This document shows positions 6,576-15,401 of a stretch of 59,718 nt of DNA, one piece after another. The DNA is from Bacteroidota bacterium (GTDB lineage Bacteria > Bacteroidota > Bacteroidia > Flavobacteriales > Weeksellaceae). Position numbers and translations under genes: made by a program. The notes under the pieces are model-generated. The model was not told the DNA's origin and ran no database searches. It was given only the letters and a program-made list of their open reading frames with translations. The first letter of the stretch is position 1, and the number at the start of each line of letters is the position of its first letter. Location of the stretch: contig JAEXAR010000002.1 of the NCBI GenBank assembly GCA_023394415.1, forward strand, positions 1-59,718, written 5' to 3'.

Positions 6576-7976
6576 TTAAAACTCACTGATATCCAGATTC
6601 TGTGTTGCCTTCATCAGTTCCACAGCGACTCTTCTTTGGTTGAAAATTGCGGTCCGAAGTTCGAGTTCGGCATTTTCTACATCGTTTTCGGCCTCAATTA
6701 AAGCGGAAGAGGTTTTGGTGCCGTAGCGGAATTCTTTTTCCACCTGTTCCAAACCTTTTCGGGCGATCTGTTTTGCCTTTTCTTTCAGTGTAATTTGAGC
6801 ATTCGCAATGTTGTAATTGGTTTGGTTGTTGGCTAAATTCAGGTTGAGTTTTTTCAGCGCATCCTTCTTTTTACTTTCCAGGATTTCTTTTTCGATTTTT
6901 GATTTTTCAACCTCGTGTTTGCCTTCGTTTCCATCCAGAATATCCCATTTGAAACCAATTCCCGCCTGAAAAACCGGAAACAGACTCGCATCTTTTGGTG
7001 CCCAGTTGAATCTTTTAGGGATCACCGGCGAAATATTTTTGGAAGAGTAAATCAGGTTGTCATAAAATCCCATATACGACAGCGAAGTAACGGCCTGAAC
7101 TTTCGGCTGCCACCATTGGTTTTCGGCTTTCATTTTGAATTCCGTAGCTTTGATGCCGTGTTCCAATGCCTGAATTTCGGCACGGTTTTCCAAATTTCTG
7201 TCAAGCACTTCGTATTGAATCGGCTGCAGTTCGGGATTGATGTTTTCAAGTCTTTCGCGCTCAATTCCGGTTAAAATTTCGAGTTGGGTCAGCAACAAAT
7301 CTCTTTTCCCTTCATATTCCACCATTTTGCTGTCTAGCGTTGCCTGTGCGAGTTCTATTTTTTTGTGGTCGTAAGGCGTAATTAAACCATAACCAAGGGC
7401 TTTATCGGCGGTTTTTTTGTTGATTTCGAGACGCTTTTTGGATTGATCCAAAACATTTTTACTTTCGTGAACCAGCGCCAACTGATCATACGCCTTGGAA
7501 ATTTCGGTAATCACTTCGTCTTGCGTTTTCAGCATTAAGGCTTCTTCAGATTTTTTCTTTTCCAGCAAGGCCTGATTCAGGTATCTCACTTTTCCACCGG
7601 AATACAGCACCATACTTGCTTCGGCTTTAGCCGCGCCGGAAAATCCGGAAAGGTTGTAGGCATTTTTATATTCGGGAATTGTCGCACCCGGAAAAACAGG
7701 TTTTACGGCCGGAATATTGATTTCGGGCATCGTAACATTCGCCGAACCATAGAGATAGCCGTATTTACCGCTGATTTCCATTTTCGGCAGGAAAATATCC
7801 TGCAGTTTCTGGCGGTCGAGGTCGTTGTTTTTCAGGGAAAGGTTTTGCTGTTCCAGGTTTGCGTCCTGCGAAAGTCCGGCACTGATGAGTTCCTGCAAAG
7901 TCGGCGCCTGTTGCGCTGAAAACACCAGCGGAAACAGCACCATCATTTTGGCGAGATTATTTTTAAAGGTTTTCAT
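6576..7976 (-). CDS. TolC family outer-membrane efflux protein
   Basis: The 466-residue protein has a signal peptide (about residues 1-20, ending VFSAQ) and two internally related halves of long amphipathic helices typical of TolC channels (for example YDQLALVHESKNVLDQSKKR in the first half and ARKGLEQVEKEFRYGTKTS in the second). It would form the trimeric outer-membrane duct of the exporter. It is the first gene of the three-gene operon. A period-7 repeat array lies 76-118 bases upstream of its start. The gene is full length and I see no sign of damage. Confidence 0.9.
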   Translation of the reverse strand: MKTFKNNLAKMMVLFPLVFSAQQAPTLQELISAGLSQDANLEQQNLSLKNNDLDRQKLQDIFLPKMEISGKYGYLYGSANVTMPEINIPAVKPVFPGATIPEYKNAYNLSGFSGAAKAEASMVLYSGGKVRYLNQALLEKKKSEEALMLKTQDEVITEISKAYDQLALVHESKNVLDQSKKRLEINKKTADKALGYGLITPYDHKKIELAQATLDSKMVEYEGKRDLLLTQLEILTGIERERLENINPELQPIQYEVLDRNLENRAEIQALEHGIKATEFKMKAENQWWQPKVQAVTSLSYMGFYDNLIYSSKNISPVIPKRFNWAPKDASLFPVFQAGIGFKWDILDGNEGKHEVEKSKIEKEILESKKKDALKKLNLNLANNQTNYNIANAQITLKEKAKQIARKGLEQVEKEFRYGTKTSSALIEAENDVENAELELRTAIFNQRRVAVELMKATQNLDISEF

Positions 7977-8052
7977 TTTCTAAATTGTTTGTTTGACGGT
8001 GCAAAGTTCCGCCGGATAGAAATGAATTCCTTTGATATTTGTCAAAAAAGAA

Positions 8053-8094
8053 GGGTAGAAGTTAGAGGTTAGAAATTATAGGTTAGAAATTGGG
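8053..8094. repeat. Period-7 array upstream of the tolC-like gene
   Basis: Six heptamers: GGGTAGA, AGTTAGA, GGTTAGA, AATTATA, GGTTAGA, AATTGGG. The array lies between the end of the broken cls gene and the start of the efflux operon, where the operon promoter should be. Confidence 0.75.
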
Positions 8095-8161
8095 TTGGTC
8101 ACATTCAGGTTTCAATTTTTGAAAGACAAAATCCGGAATAACCTTTTTGATCCTAAAAACC

Positions 8162-9572
8162 TTACAGCAAGGGTGAAACCAGCCGCAGCAGTTTTTCTAG
8201 AAAGCGGGTGCAGAAAGCGCGTTTTGTCCATTCCTTCGCAATTATTTTTTCTGAATCTGAAAGGTCGGAAACAAAGGCCGAACGAAGTTCTTAAGCCAGT
8301 TTCTGGTCATACACCAAAGCATTCACCTCAAAATTGAGATCAAAACTGCGGCTGTCCATATTGGCGGTTCCCACCACAGCAAGTTTGCCGTTGCACACCA
8401 TGGTTTTGCCGTGCACAAAGCCTTTATGATACAGAAAAATTTCAATTCCATACGAAAGAAGTTCCTCATAATGCGATTTGGAAATGGCATTGACGAAGAA
8501 AGAATCCGAAATTCCCGGAACGAGCAACTGGACTTTCACACCGCGCAAAGCCGCCATTTTCAGCGCACCGAGCAGTTTTTCCCCCGGAATAAAATACGGT
8601 GAGGTAACCAAAATTTCCTGCCGTGCCGACGCAATCGCCTGAATGTAACTGTATAAAATACTCGGAAACGGCGAATCGGGACCGCTTGCCACAATCTGCG
8701 TCCAAAGGGATTTTCGACATTTTCAAAACGCCGGAAAAGTTCAGCATCGGGTGCAATTTGCTGCCCTGAACAGAAATTCCAGTCGGTCAGGAAAATTTTC
8801 TGCAGATTCCAGATGGCTTCGCCCTCAATTTTGAGATGGGCATCGCGCCAATAAAGCGTGTTTTTGCCGATGTTTATGTATTTGTCGCTTACGTTGATGC
8901 CGCCCACAAAAGCAGTTTCGCCGTCGATGATGGCAATTTTGCGGTGGTTGCGGTAGTTGAGACGGTTTGCAAAATAAATGGGATGTCCCGCAGGTTTTTA
9001 GTGAATTTTCGCCGGATGCCACTGCTGCCAAAATCGTCGTAGATGAAGCGCACTTTCACGCCCTGTTTTGCTTTTTCGGTTAAAACCTGGGCGATAGCGT
9101 TGCCAATTTCATCGTTTTCGTAAATATAATATTCGAGGTGGATGTGGTGCTTCGCGCGTTGCAGGGCTTCGAGCAGTTCCGGAAATTTTTCTTCGTAGTT
9201 GATGAGCAGTTCAACGTGGTTATTTTTGGTGGCCAGACTTTTATCGTCACGGTAAACGATGGCATTTACACCCTGGAATTTAGGGAAATTTTCTGAAAAT
9301 TCTGCCGCATTCGTTTTCACATAATCTTCTGTAAACTGTGAAATCTGTTCCGCCTGAATTTGGTCTAGAACCAGTTTTTTGGAATACAGTTCGCGTTTCC
9401 GGTAATTGAGCCCAAAAGCGAGATGCACGAACATCCCTGCAAATGGCACCAGCAATACCAAAAGGATATAGGCCGCCGTTTTAGTCGCCGTCTGCGTGTC
9501 GAACAGGATGCGCAGAATAACGCCCGCCAAAAGAAGCACATAAAGCACTTCCAGAATGAGGATCCAGTTCAC
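8162..9572 (-). pseudogene. cls: Cardiolipin synthase (phospholipase D family), two frameshifts and one nonsense codon
   Basis: The full gene can be followed through three frames. Residues 1 to about 197 (9572 to about 8982) carry two membrane helices and the start of the first PLD domain (FIYDDFGSSGIRRKF). The frame then shifts at a C-run (GGG at 8980-8982 on the plus strand). It continues as RLNYRNHRKIAIIDGE, which contains an HRK variant of the HxK motif, through GGINVSDKYINIG. A second shift at an A-run near 8712-8716 leads into SLWTQIVASGPDSP and the second motif HGKTMVCNGKLAVVGTANMD. An in-frame TAA at 8291-8293 follows VYDQKLA. The usual family tail (ELRSAFVSDL through LLRLVSPLL) is still readable beyond it, down to a stop at 8162. 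Both shifts are single-base losses in short homopolymers. Confidence 0.85.
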
Positions 9573-9574
9573 GG

Positions 9575-9600
9575 ATTATTTTTAATTTTTCTAATTTTTA
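9575..9600. repeat. Short period-7 A/T array upstream of the cls pseudogene
   Basis: TTTTTAA, TTTTTCT and AATTTTT follow one another just before the cls start on the minus strand. The low complexity makes this weaker than the arrays around the efflux genes. Confidence 0.4.
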
Positions 9601-9628
9601 AAATGAGCTTGTAGAAAGCTTCTTATTG

Positions 9629-12430
9629 TCATTTAACCCAAATTTCATCCACAAAAATATACGCATCGCCGCCAACTCCCTGATGCCAATCCGGAAGTTT
9701 CCCGAAATTGTATGCTTTGATTTTTAAATATCGGGCTTCTGTTGGGAAAATATTGGCTTTAAATTCTTTTACTTTGTTTTCTGTAATTTTTGGGTCTATA
9801 TCATTACTTACCGTTGCGATAAGAAAATAATCATTGTTGTTACTTGAAAGATAATATTCCACTTTTTTTGGCATTAAAATCCAACTGCGACTGTCCTGTA
9901 AGAAACTGGAATTCAATTCTGTGAGATTGGTTTGCATTTTTAAATCAATCACGGCTTCAAAATCCTGTCCTTGAAATCCTTGCCAAAATCCTTTTTTCCA
10001 GTTTTCACTTCCTCTTATTCCATCAATTAAAGCATCATTTCCACCGCCATTGTATTGTGGTAAAAATTTAGAAATAGTCGCTATCGACCATTGGTTTGGT
10101 TTTCTGATGAAATTTGCAATATTCGCGCTGCTTTGTTGAGTTCCATTTTTACTGAAAGCAATAATTTTGGACGTTTCAGAAATGATAAATGGTTTAGTAT
10201 AAGGTGTTGGTTTTATTCTTGCTTTTGCATTATTTTTTATAACAGAATAATAAATTTTATCCTTTGGATTTAAAGGTGTAATGCTAATCGTCATTGGTTT
10301 ATCAAATGCTTTTTCACTCGGTGATATTACAGGAGCTGCGACTACTTTTTGTGTAGCGTGTTGTTTCAAAGGCTTCACATTTTCAAAACCAAAATATTTT
10401 AATGTTTCATTTGGCGTATCTTTTTTAATAATCCGTGAAGTGCCGTCTTCAAAATTAATTTTGATTTCATCAAAAAATGGTTCAACTGTTTCCCAGGAAT
10501 TTTGTCCCGGTGTCACATTGTAAATTCCCATAGCACTTAGAATATACCAGGCGCTCATTTGTCCGCAATCTTCATTTCCAATCAATCCGTCGGGTGTATT
10601 TTTATAGAAATTTTCTAAAATGTAATGAACTTTTTCTTTAGTTTTCTCCGGTTTTCCAACCCAATTGTAGAGATAAGCAATGTGATGACTTGGTTCGTTG
10701 CCGTGCGCATATTGCCCGATAAGTCCGGTAATATCCACTTGTTCACGACCAGTTGTTTTTTCTGGAGCAGAAAATAAGGCATCCAAAAATTTTTCAAAAT
10801 TTTGTTTTCCACCGTGAGATTCAATCAGTCCGGGAATATTTTGCGGCACAAAAAATGCGTAATGCCAAGCATTTCCTTCTGTATAATTGTTATTCACTTC
10901 ACGTTCATCGAAAGGTGTCAGCCAATTACCATTTTTTCTTGACTGAAAAAATCCGTTCTCCGGATTGTAGAGATTTCTCCAACCTTCAGAACGCTTCATA
11001 AAATGTTGATAATCATTTTTTTGGTTTAATCTCAATGCCATTTGTGCAATACACCAATCGTCATAAGCATATTCTAAAGTTTTTGAAACGCTTTCGTGTT
11101 CGTCATCAATCGTGATGTAACCTTTATCACGGTACGCTTTCATTCCAAAATCATCAAAATTATTGGCGGAATTTCTGGCGGCTTCAAATGCTTTCTCGTA
11201 ATCAAAACCTTTGATATTTTTCGCCATTGCATCAGCAATCACAGAAACCGAATGATAACCAATCATACAATACGTTTCGTTGGAAGCAAGTTCCCAAATT
11301 GGTAATCTTTTTCCGGTTTCGTATTGGCTGATAAACGTATTGACGAAATCGGAAGTCCGTTTTTTATCAATCAAAGTCATCAGCGGATGGTAAGCGCGAA
11401 ACGTGTCCCAAAGTGAAAAAATCGTGTAATAATCAAAGCCGTTGGCTTGATGAATTTTTCCGTCCATTCCCCGATATTTTCCGTCCACATCCATTGCAAT
11501 ATTCGGTTGTGTGAAAACGTGATAAAGTGCCGTATAAAAAACCGAAAGTTTGTCTTTATCATTCGACTTGACTTCTATTTTTCTAAGTTCTTTGTTCCAA
11601 AGTTGCTCTGCATTTTTTTTAATGAAATTAAAATCATTGGAACTGCCTTCTGCAAGCATATTTTTTCTTGCGCCTTCATAAGAAGTTGGAGAGAGTGCCA
11701 CTTTTACAAGAATTTTTTCTCCTTTTTTTACATCGGAAGAGAAAGCGATTTTAAGTTTGGTTCCCTTAAAATTTTGTTTTGTAGAACTTCCGTTGGCTTC
11801 AAATTTTGAAATTTTCATAGGTTTTGAAAATTCAATTCGTGCATAAAGTTGCTGATTTTCTGCCCACGCTTTACTTTGTCTGTAGATTTCTACGGTTTTT
11901 TCATCAATCATATTCACTTCGCCAAGCGTCAGTTCATCTCTGTGATTCATATCCAAAATGATATTGGCTTGACCATTATTATTGAATTGATATTCGTGAT
12001 AACCAACACGAGTTGTGGTCGTTAATCTTACATCAATATTATGTTTGTCCAGTTTTACTTGATAAAACCCTGCTGTTGCTTTTTCATTTTGATGTGAAAA
12101 TTCCGATGAATAATCTTTATAATCTAAACTTGGTGCACCAAAAGTCGGCATCAGCATAATGTCGCCATAATCGGAAACACCGGTTCCGTTGAGGTGTGTG
12201 TGCGAAAATCCATAAATAATTTTATCGGAATAATGATATCCGCTGCAACCGTCCCAACTTCCGTCAATTCTGGTGTCGGGCGACAGTTGAACCATTCCGA
12301 AAGGCACAATTGCGCCGGGAAAAGTATGTCCGTGACCTCCGGTTCCGATAAAAGGATTGACGTATTGTGCAAAATCCTGTGAAAATATTTTTATAAAAAC
12401 AAAAAGAAATATTAATGCGAGTTTTTTCAT
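9629..12430 (-). CDS. GH92 family alpha-mannosidase, secreted
   Basis: The 933-residue protein has a signal peptide (residues 1-17, ending IFSQD). Then comes the GH92 start YVNPFIGTGGHGHTFPGA, the GYHYSDKIIYGFSHTHLNGT block and a long (alpha/alpha)6 barrel with GDNSx-like segments such as GLIGNEDCGQMSAWYIL. GH92 enzymes are calcium-dependent exo-alpha-mannosidases that trim N-glycan or yeast mannan mannose. After about residue 720 the chain adds a small beta-sandwich of the chitobiase C-terminal type (KDKIYYSVIKNN) and an F5/8 type C-like domain (about 790-933). These probably bind sugar. No T9SS tail sequence is obvious. It is a single-gene unit and the linkage preference cannot be read from sequence. 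Confidence 0.92.
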   Translation of the reverse strand: MKKLALIFLFVFIKIFSQDFAQYVNPFIGTGGHGHTFPGAIVPFGMVQLSPDTRIDGSWDGCSGYHYSDKIIYGFSHTHLNGTGVSDYGDIMLMPTFGAPSLDYKDYSSEFSHQNEKATAGFYQVKLDKHNIDVRLTTTTRVGYHEYQFNNNGQANIILDMNHRDELTLGEVNMIDEKTVEIYRQSKAWAENQQLYARIEFSKPMKISKFEANGSSTKQNFKGTKLKIAFSSDVKKGEKILVKVALSPTSYEGARKNMLAEGSSNDFNFIKKNAEQLWNKELRKIEVKSNDKDKLSVFYTALYHVFTQPNIAMDVDGKYRGMDGKIHQANGFDYYTIFSLWDTFRAYHPLMTLIDKKRTSDFVNTFISQYETGKRLPIWELASNETYCMIGYHSVSVIADAMAKNIKGFDYEKAFEAARNSANNFDDFGMKAYRDKGYITIDDEHESVSKTLEYAYDDWCIAQMALRLNQKNDYQHFMKRSEGWRNLYNPENGFFQSRKNGNWLTPFDEREVNNNYTEGNAWHYAFFVPQNIPGLIESHGGKQNFEKFLDALFSAPEKTTGREQVDITGLIGQYAHGNEPSHHIAYLYNWVGKPEKTKEKVHYILENFYKNTPDGLIGNEDCGQMSAWYILSAMGIYNVTPGQNSWETVEPFFDEIKINFEDGTSRIIKKDTPNETLKYFGFENVKPLKQHATQKVVAAPVISPSEKAFDKPMTISITPLNPKDKIYYSVIKNNAKARIKPTPYTKPFIISETSKIIAFSKNGTQQSSANIANFIRKPNQWSIATISKFLPQYNGGGNDALIDGIRGSENWKKGFWQGFQGQDFEAVIDLKMQTNLTELNSSFLQDSRSWILMPKKVEYYLSSNNNDYFLIATVSNDIDPKITENKVKEFKANIFPTEARYLKIKAYNFGKLPDWHQGVGGDAYIFVDEIWVK

Positions 12431-12513
12431 TTTTAGGGTTGAATTAGAGTCATAAAAATAAGTTAATTATGCTAAAGGGTTTTAATAATGGCATAAAAAT
12501 TATTGTTTAGGGC

Positions 12514-12521
12514 TATATTTG
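12514..12521 (+). promoter_or_regulatory. Putative -7 box (TATATTTG) before the 12541 gene
   Basis: TATATTTG matches the Bacteroidota TAnnTTTG element and lies 20 bases before the start codon at 12541. No good TTG-type -33 element is seen at the usual distance, so support is moderate. Confidence 0.4.
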
Positions 12522-12540
12522 AAACCAAGAATTTAAATTA

Positions 12541-12966
12541 ATGAAAAAAGCATCCCTAATTTTAGCTGTTATCATCTTCGGATTTACAATGGCTCAAAAA
12601 TCTCCTATAAGAGAAATTTACAATTATACAGGCAAAAATGACCAGACATTAATAAAAGCAAAGACGGATCTTTTCCTTTTGAATGTTTTAGCATCTAACA
12701 AATTTGAAATGCAAACCAACAGTTCCGGTAAAGACCATTTGGATGTCAATCTTCTGATGCCCTTCTCTAACGGAAAAATCTCGTCTAGAGTACGTTATGA
12801 TTTTCTAAATGATGGTTTTGTGGTTTCACTTTCAAATACTCGATTAATAGGTAAAGACAACAAAATTTCTTTGATAAACAATCCATCAGATGCGAATCAC
12901 AACAAGATTCTCGAAAGTTTAAAAGCTCTGATTTTTAACACTTATGAGAAAGAAATCAACAAATAG
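12541..12966 (+). CDS. Small secreted protein of unknown function
   Basis: This 141-residue protein has a clean signal peptide (MKKASLILAVIIFGFTMAQ) and a mature part of about 120 residues with alternating beta-strand and helix character. It ends in a helix (NKILESLKALIFNTYEKEINK, truncated here to describe the tail). I do not recognise a family. The strand-rich middle (DVNLLMPFSNGKISSRVRY) suggests a small TBP-like or lipocalin-like fold, but this is a guess. It converges with the M23 peptidase and shares the bidirectional terminator at 12966-13002. Confidence 0.65.
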   Translation: MKKASLILAVIIFGFTMAQKSPIREIYNYTGKNDQTLIKAKTDLFLLNVLASNKFEMQTNSSGKDHLDVNLLMPFSNGKISSRVRYDFLNDGFVVSLSNTRLIGKDNKISLINNPSDANHNKILESLKALIFNTYEKEINK

Positions 12967-13002
12967 AAAAAGCCTCCGAAATTTTGGAGGCTTTATATTT
13001 TT
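12966..13002. terminator. Bidirectional terminator between the 12541 gene and the M23 gene
   Basis: AAAGCCTCC (12969-12977) pairs perfectly with GGAGGCTTT (12986-12994) around an 8-base loop, with A-rich and T-rich flanks. It serves the convergent genes on both sides. Confidence 0.85.
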
Positions 13003-13947
13003 CTAAAAATTCAAAAATAATTTTGGATTAACAGGTGTATTATTTTTATGCACTTCGTAATGTAGATGAGGACCTGTAGATCTTCCACTGTTCCCAGATT
13101 TTGCAATAACCTGATTCACTTTTACCAAGTCATTTGTGTGCACCAATATTTGTGAAAGATGACCATAAAGCGTTGCCAAACCATTACCGTGTGAAATAAT
13201 AACACAATTTCCGTAACCGCCTTTCTGACCTGCAAAAATAACGGTTCCAATAGCAGTGCTTCTCACATCACTTCCGTAAGGTACAGCAAAATCCATCCCT
13301 TTATGAAACTGTATTTGGTCTGCTTCAGCAGCCGGATTGTTCTGTTCGGCAGGTGTTGTTTTTGATTTATTTACTGCAACTGCTGCAGCTGGAGGAATTA
13401 CAGTACGTTTAATCACATTTCCTAAACTGTCTTTTTCTTCAATAATTTGAGGTTCAGGTTTCGCTTCAGGTTTTGGTGTTTTTGCTGCAGCCATCATAAC
13501 GGTTCTTTTCACCGGAATCGGATTAATTCTTTTACCAAAATTTGAAGAAATATAACCTGAAGTTGGTACTCCCAAAGGAACTTGTTGCAATTTATTTTGC
13601 AAATCTACAAGATACTGGCTGTATCTGTTGCTCACTTTGGCGAGGTATACTGCATTATCTAAGCTGTCTTGGTCCAAAGTCATTATGGTTTCGTCACTAA
13701 TGTTTTTAGAAAGCAAAAACCCATTCAAATCTCTTACACTTTTATTAATTAGGGTAAGATCATTTTTCATTTTCAAATAATCGATACTGTCTTTTTCAGT
13801 ATTGATTTTTACCAGATTTACCTCGTAATTTTTTTGGTCTTTTTCTGTAAAAAGTTTGCCTATAATTAAAGCTTGTGCAAAAACCAGAGCCAATAAAACT
13901 CCTAGTAAAACATTGACTTTCTTTTTATTACTCAAAAAACTTTTCAT
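13003..13947 (-). CDS. M23 family metallopeptidase with an internal Pro/Lys/Ala insert
   Basis: The 314-residue protein has one N-terminal membrane helix (about residues 11-31), a periplasmic coiled-coil stretch (about 40-125) and a C-terminal LytM/M23 domain. Zinc-ligand motifs are complete: His215 and Asp219 in HKGMDF, and His294-x-His296 in GPHLHYE. M23 enzymes cut peptidoglycan cross-bridges. The odd point is that the usual junction between SSNFGKRINPI and the HKGMDF motif is split by about 65 residues (roughly 147-210) that are rich in Pro, Lys and Ala. This low-complexity loop sits inside the domain. The gene is monocistronic and ends at the terminator 12966-13002. Confidence 0.88.
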   Translation of the reverse strand: MKSFLSNKKKVNVLLGVLLALVFAQALIIGKLFTEKDQKNYEVNLVKINTEKDSIDYLKMKNDLTLINKSVRDLNGFLLSKNISDETIMTLDQDSLDNAVYLAKVSNRYSQYLVDLQNKLQQVPLGVPTSGYISSNFGKRINPIPVKRTVMMAAAKTPKPEAKPEPQIIEEKDSLGNVIKRTVIPPAAAVAVNKSKTTPAEQNNPAAEADQIQFHKGMDFAVPYGSDVRSTAIGTVIFAGQKGGYGNCVIISHGNGLATLYGHLSQILVHTNDLVKVNQVIAKSGNSGRSTGPHLHYEVHKNNTPVNPKLFLNF

Positions 13948-14179
13948 TCTTTTTCTTCTTTTTGGGACTGCAAATTTACTTAAAAATTAAATATTCAGTT
14001 TTCATTACCGCAGTCTTTTTGATTTTAATATCTCTTCAAGGTTAAATTTTCTGAATTGATGCTCAAGCTCTTCCAATAAAATTGACTTTCATATAATCTT
14101 CCTTAAAAATTAATAAGTTTTAAATAGATTGTAATTTTGCGTTCTTCAGGTTGCTAAAAAAAATTCTCGCAATTTTGAG

Positions 14180-14187
14180 TATATTTG
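14180..14187 (+). promoter_or_regulatory. Putative -7 box (TATATTTG) of gpsA
   Basis: TATATTTG matches TAnnTTTG and lies 25 bases before the gpsA start. A TTG at 14151-14153 is 26 bases upstream, slightly farther than usual. A second TAnnTTTG match (TAATTTTG, 14132-14139) is also present. Confidence 0.45.
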
Positions 14188-14211
14188 TAGATTACCCTTT
14201 TTTCTGAAATC

Positions 14212-15279
14212 ATGGCGAAAAAGAAGACAAAAGACGAATCTAAAGCTGCTAAAACTAAAGCCAGCACTATAAAAAAATCAAAACCTGAACAACCTTGTAA
14301 TGTTGGTGTCATCGGAAGCGGAAGTTTTGCGACAGCGATTGTGAAAATGCTTACCGAAAATTGTAAAATGGTACATTGGCAAGTTCGTAATGAGTTTGTG
14401 AAAGGTGCAGTAGAGCTTCGTGGCCATAACCCAACATATCTAACCTCTGTAAGTTTTAATACAAAAAATCTTAAAATCACAACAGATATCAATGAGTTGG
14501 TAACGGCTTGTGATATCATTGTTTTAGCCACACCGTCTATTTATTTGGCACAAACCATTGAGAAAATGACCTGCGATTACTCTAACAAAGTTTTTATTTC
14601 AGCAATTAAAGGTATTGTTCCCGAGCATAATGATGTGGTTGCCCATTATTTGAAAGAAAAATTCGACATTGGCTTCAGAAATCAGGCTGTTATTGCAGGT
14701 CCTTGTCACGCAGAAGAAGTAGCTATGGAAAGACTTTCTTATCTCACGATTGCTACAGTAGAGGATGAAGTGGCTGAAAAACTCGACAGGCTTTTTACAT
14801 CAAGTTTTATAAAAGTTAATACCAGTAAAGATATTTTAGGCAATGAGTACAGTGCAATTCTTAAAAATATTTATGCCATCGGAGCTGGAATTGCTAGCGG
14901 TTTAGGATATGGAGACAACTTCACCGCAGTTTTTGTAACCAATGCCATCCGCGAAATGGAAACCTTCCTAGAAGGTGTATACGAAGCACCACGCGATGTA
15001 AACGAGAGTGCCTATTTGGGTGACCTTTTGGTAACGGCATATTCACTTTTTTCGCGTAACCGAAACTTGGGAAATTTAATTGGTAAAGGCTATACAGTAA
15101 AATCTGCCATACAATCGATGAATATGGTTGCTGAAGGTTATTATGCAGCAGATTCTATCTATGCAACTGCCAAGGAAAAAAAGATTAAAACTCCTATTAT
15201 TGATACTATTTACGGCATTTTGTATGAAGAAAAAAATGCAGAAAAACAGTTTAAAAAACTTACTGCAATTTTAACCTAG
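14212..15279 (+). CDS. gpsA: Glycerol-3-phosphate dehydrogenase [NAD(P)+]
   Basis: The 355-residue protein reduces dihydroxyacetone phosphate to sn-glycerol 3-phosphate for phospholipid synthesis. The Rossmann motif VGVIGSGSFATA starts near residue 31, the AIKGI substrate segment holds the conserved Lys, and the C-terminal helical domain begins with GNEYSAILKNIYAIGAGIASGLGYGDN. Compared with the usual length of about 335 residues, it has an N-terminal extension of about 25 residues rich in Lys (MAKKKTKDESKAAKTKAST). This is probably a flexible tail and is the only oddity. It is followed by mqo 122 bases later on the same strand. Confidence 0.95.
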   Translation: MAKKKTKDESKAAKTKASTIKKSKPEQPCNVGVIGSGSFATAIVKMLTENCKMVHWQVRNEFVKGAVELRGHNPTYLTSVSFNTKNLKITTDINELVTACDIIVLATPSIYLAQTIEKMTCDYSNKVFISAIKGIVPEHNDVVAHYLKEKFDIGFRNQAVIAGPCHAEEVAMERLSYLTIATVEDEVAEKLDRLFTSSFIKVNTSKDILGNEYSAILKNIYAIGAGIASGLGYGDNFTAVFVTNAIREMETFLEGVYEAPRDVNESAYLGDLLVTAYSLFSRNRNLGNLIGKGYTVKSAIQSMNMVAEGYYAADSIYATAKEKKIKTPIIDTIYGILYEEKNAEKQFKKLTAILT

Positions 15280-15368
15280 TAACTGAAAAGCACATACACG
15301 CATCATTTTGTAATTCAAGAGTAGCATCTTCTTTCGGATAAATTTCATTTTTCAATTACAAATCTTTT

Positions 15369-15381
15369 TACGAAATTCGTA
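15369..15381. promoter_or_regulatory. Palindrome TACGAAATTCGTA upstream of mqo
   Basis: A perfect 13-base inverted repeat sits 21 bases upstream of the mqo start codon, where a regulator binding site or the 5' UTR would lie. No regulator can be assigned. Confidence 0.35.
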
Positions 15382-15401
15382 TGTACAAGGAATTATAGAA
15401 A

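Noticed and set aside
8466..8756. A separate frame within the cls region
   Set aside because: It is the third frame of the damaged cls gene and encodes nothing of the PLD family. The neighbouring frame at 8560-8907 contains genuine cls residues and is counted within the pseudogene.
11447..11809. A 120-codon plus-strand frame inside the GH92 gene
   Set aside because: It is antisense to a clear full-length mannosidase gene and is rich in Phe and Ile. Nothing in it resembles a protein family.
14154..14531. A 125-codon minus-strand frame overlapping the start of gpsA
   Set aside because: It overlaps an unambiguous gpsA start and its own promoter region, and its composition is hydrophobic and repetitive. 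It is antisense noise.
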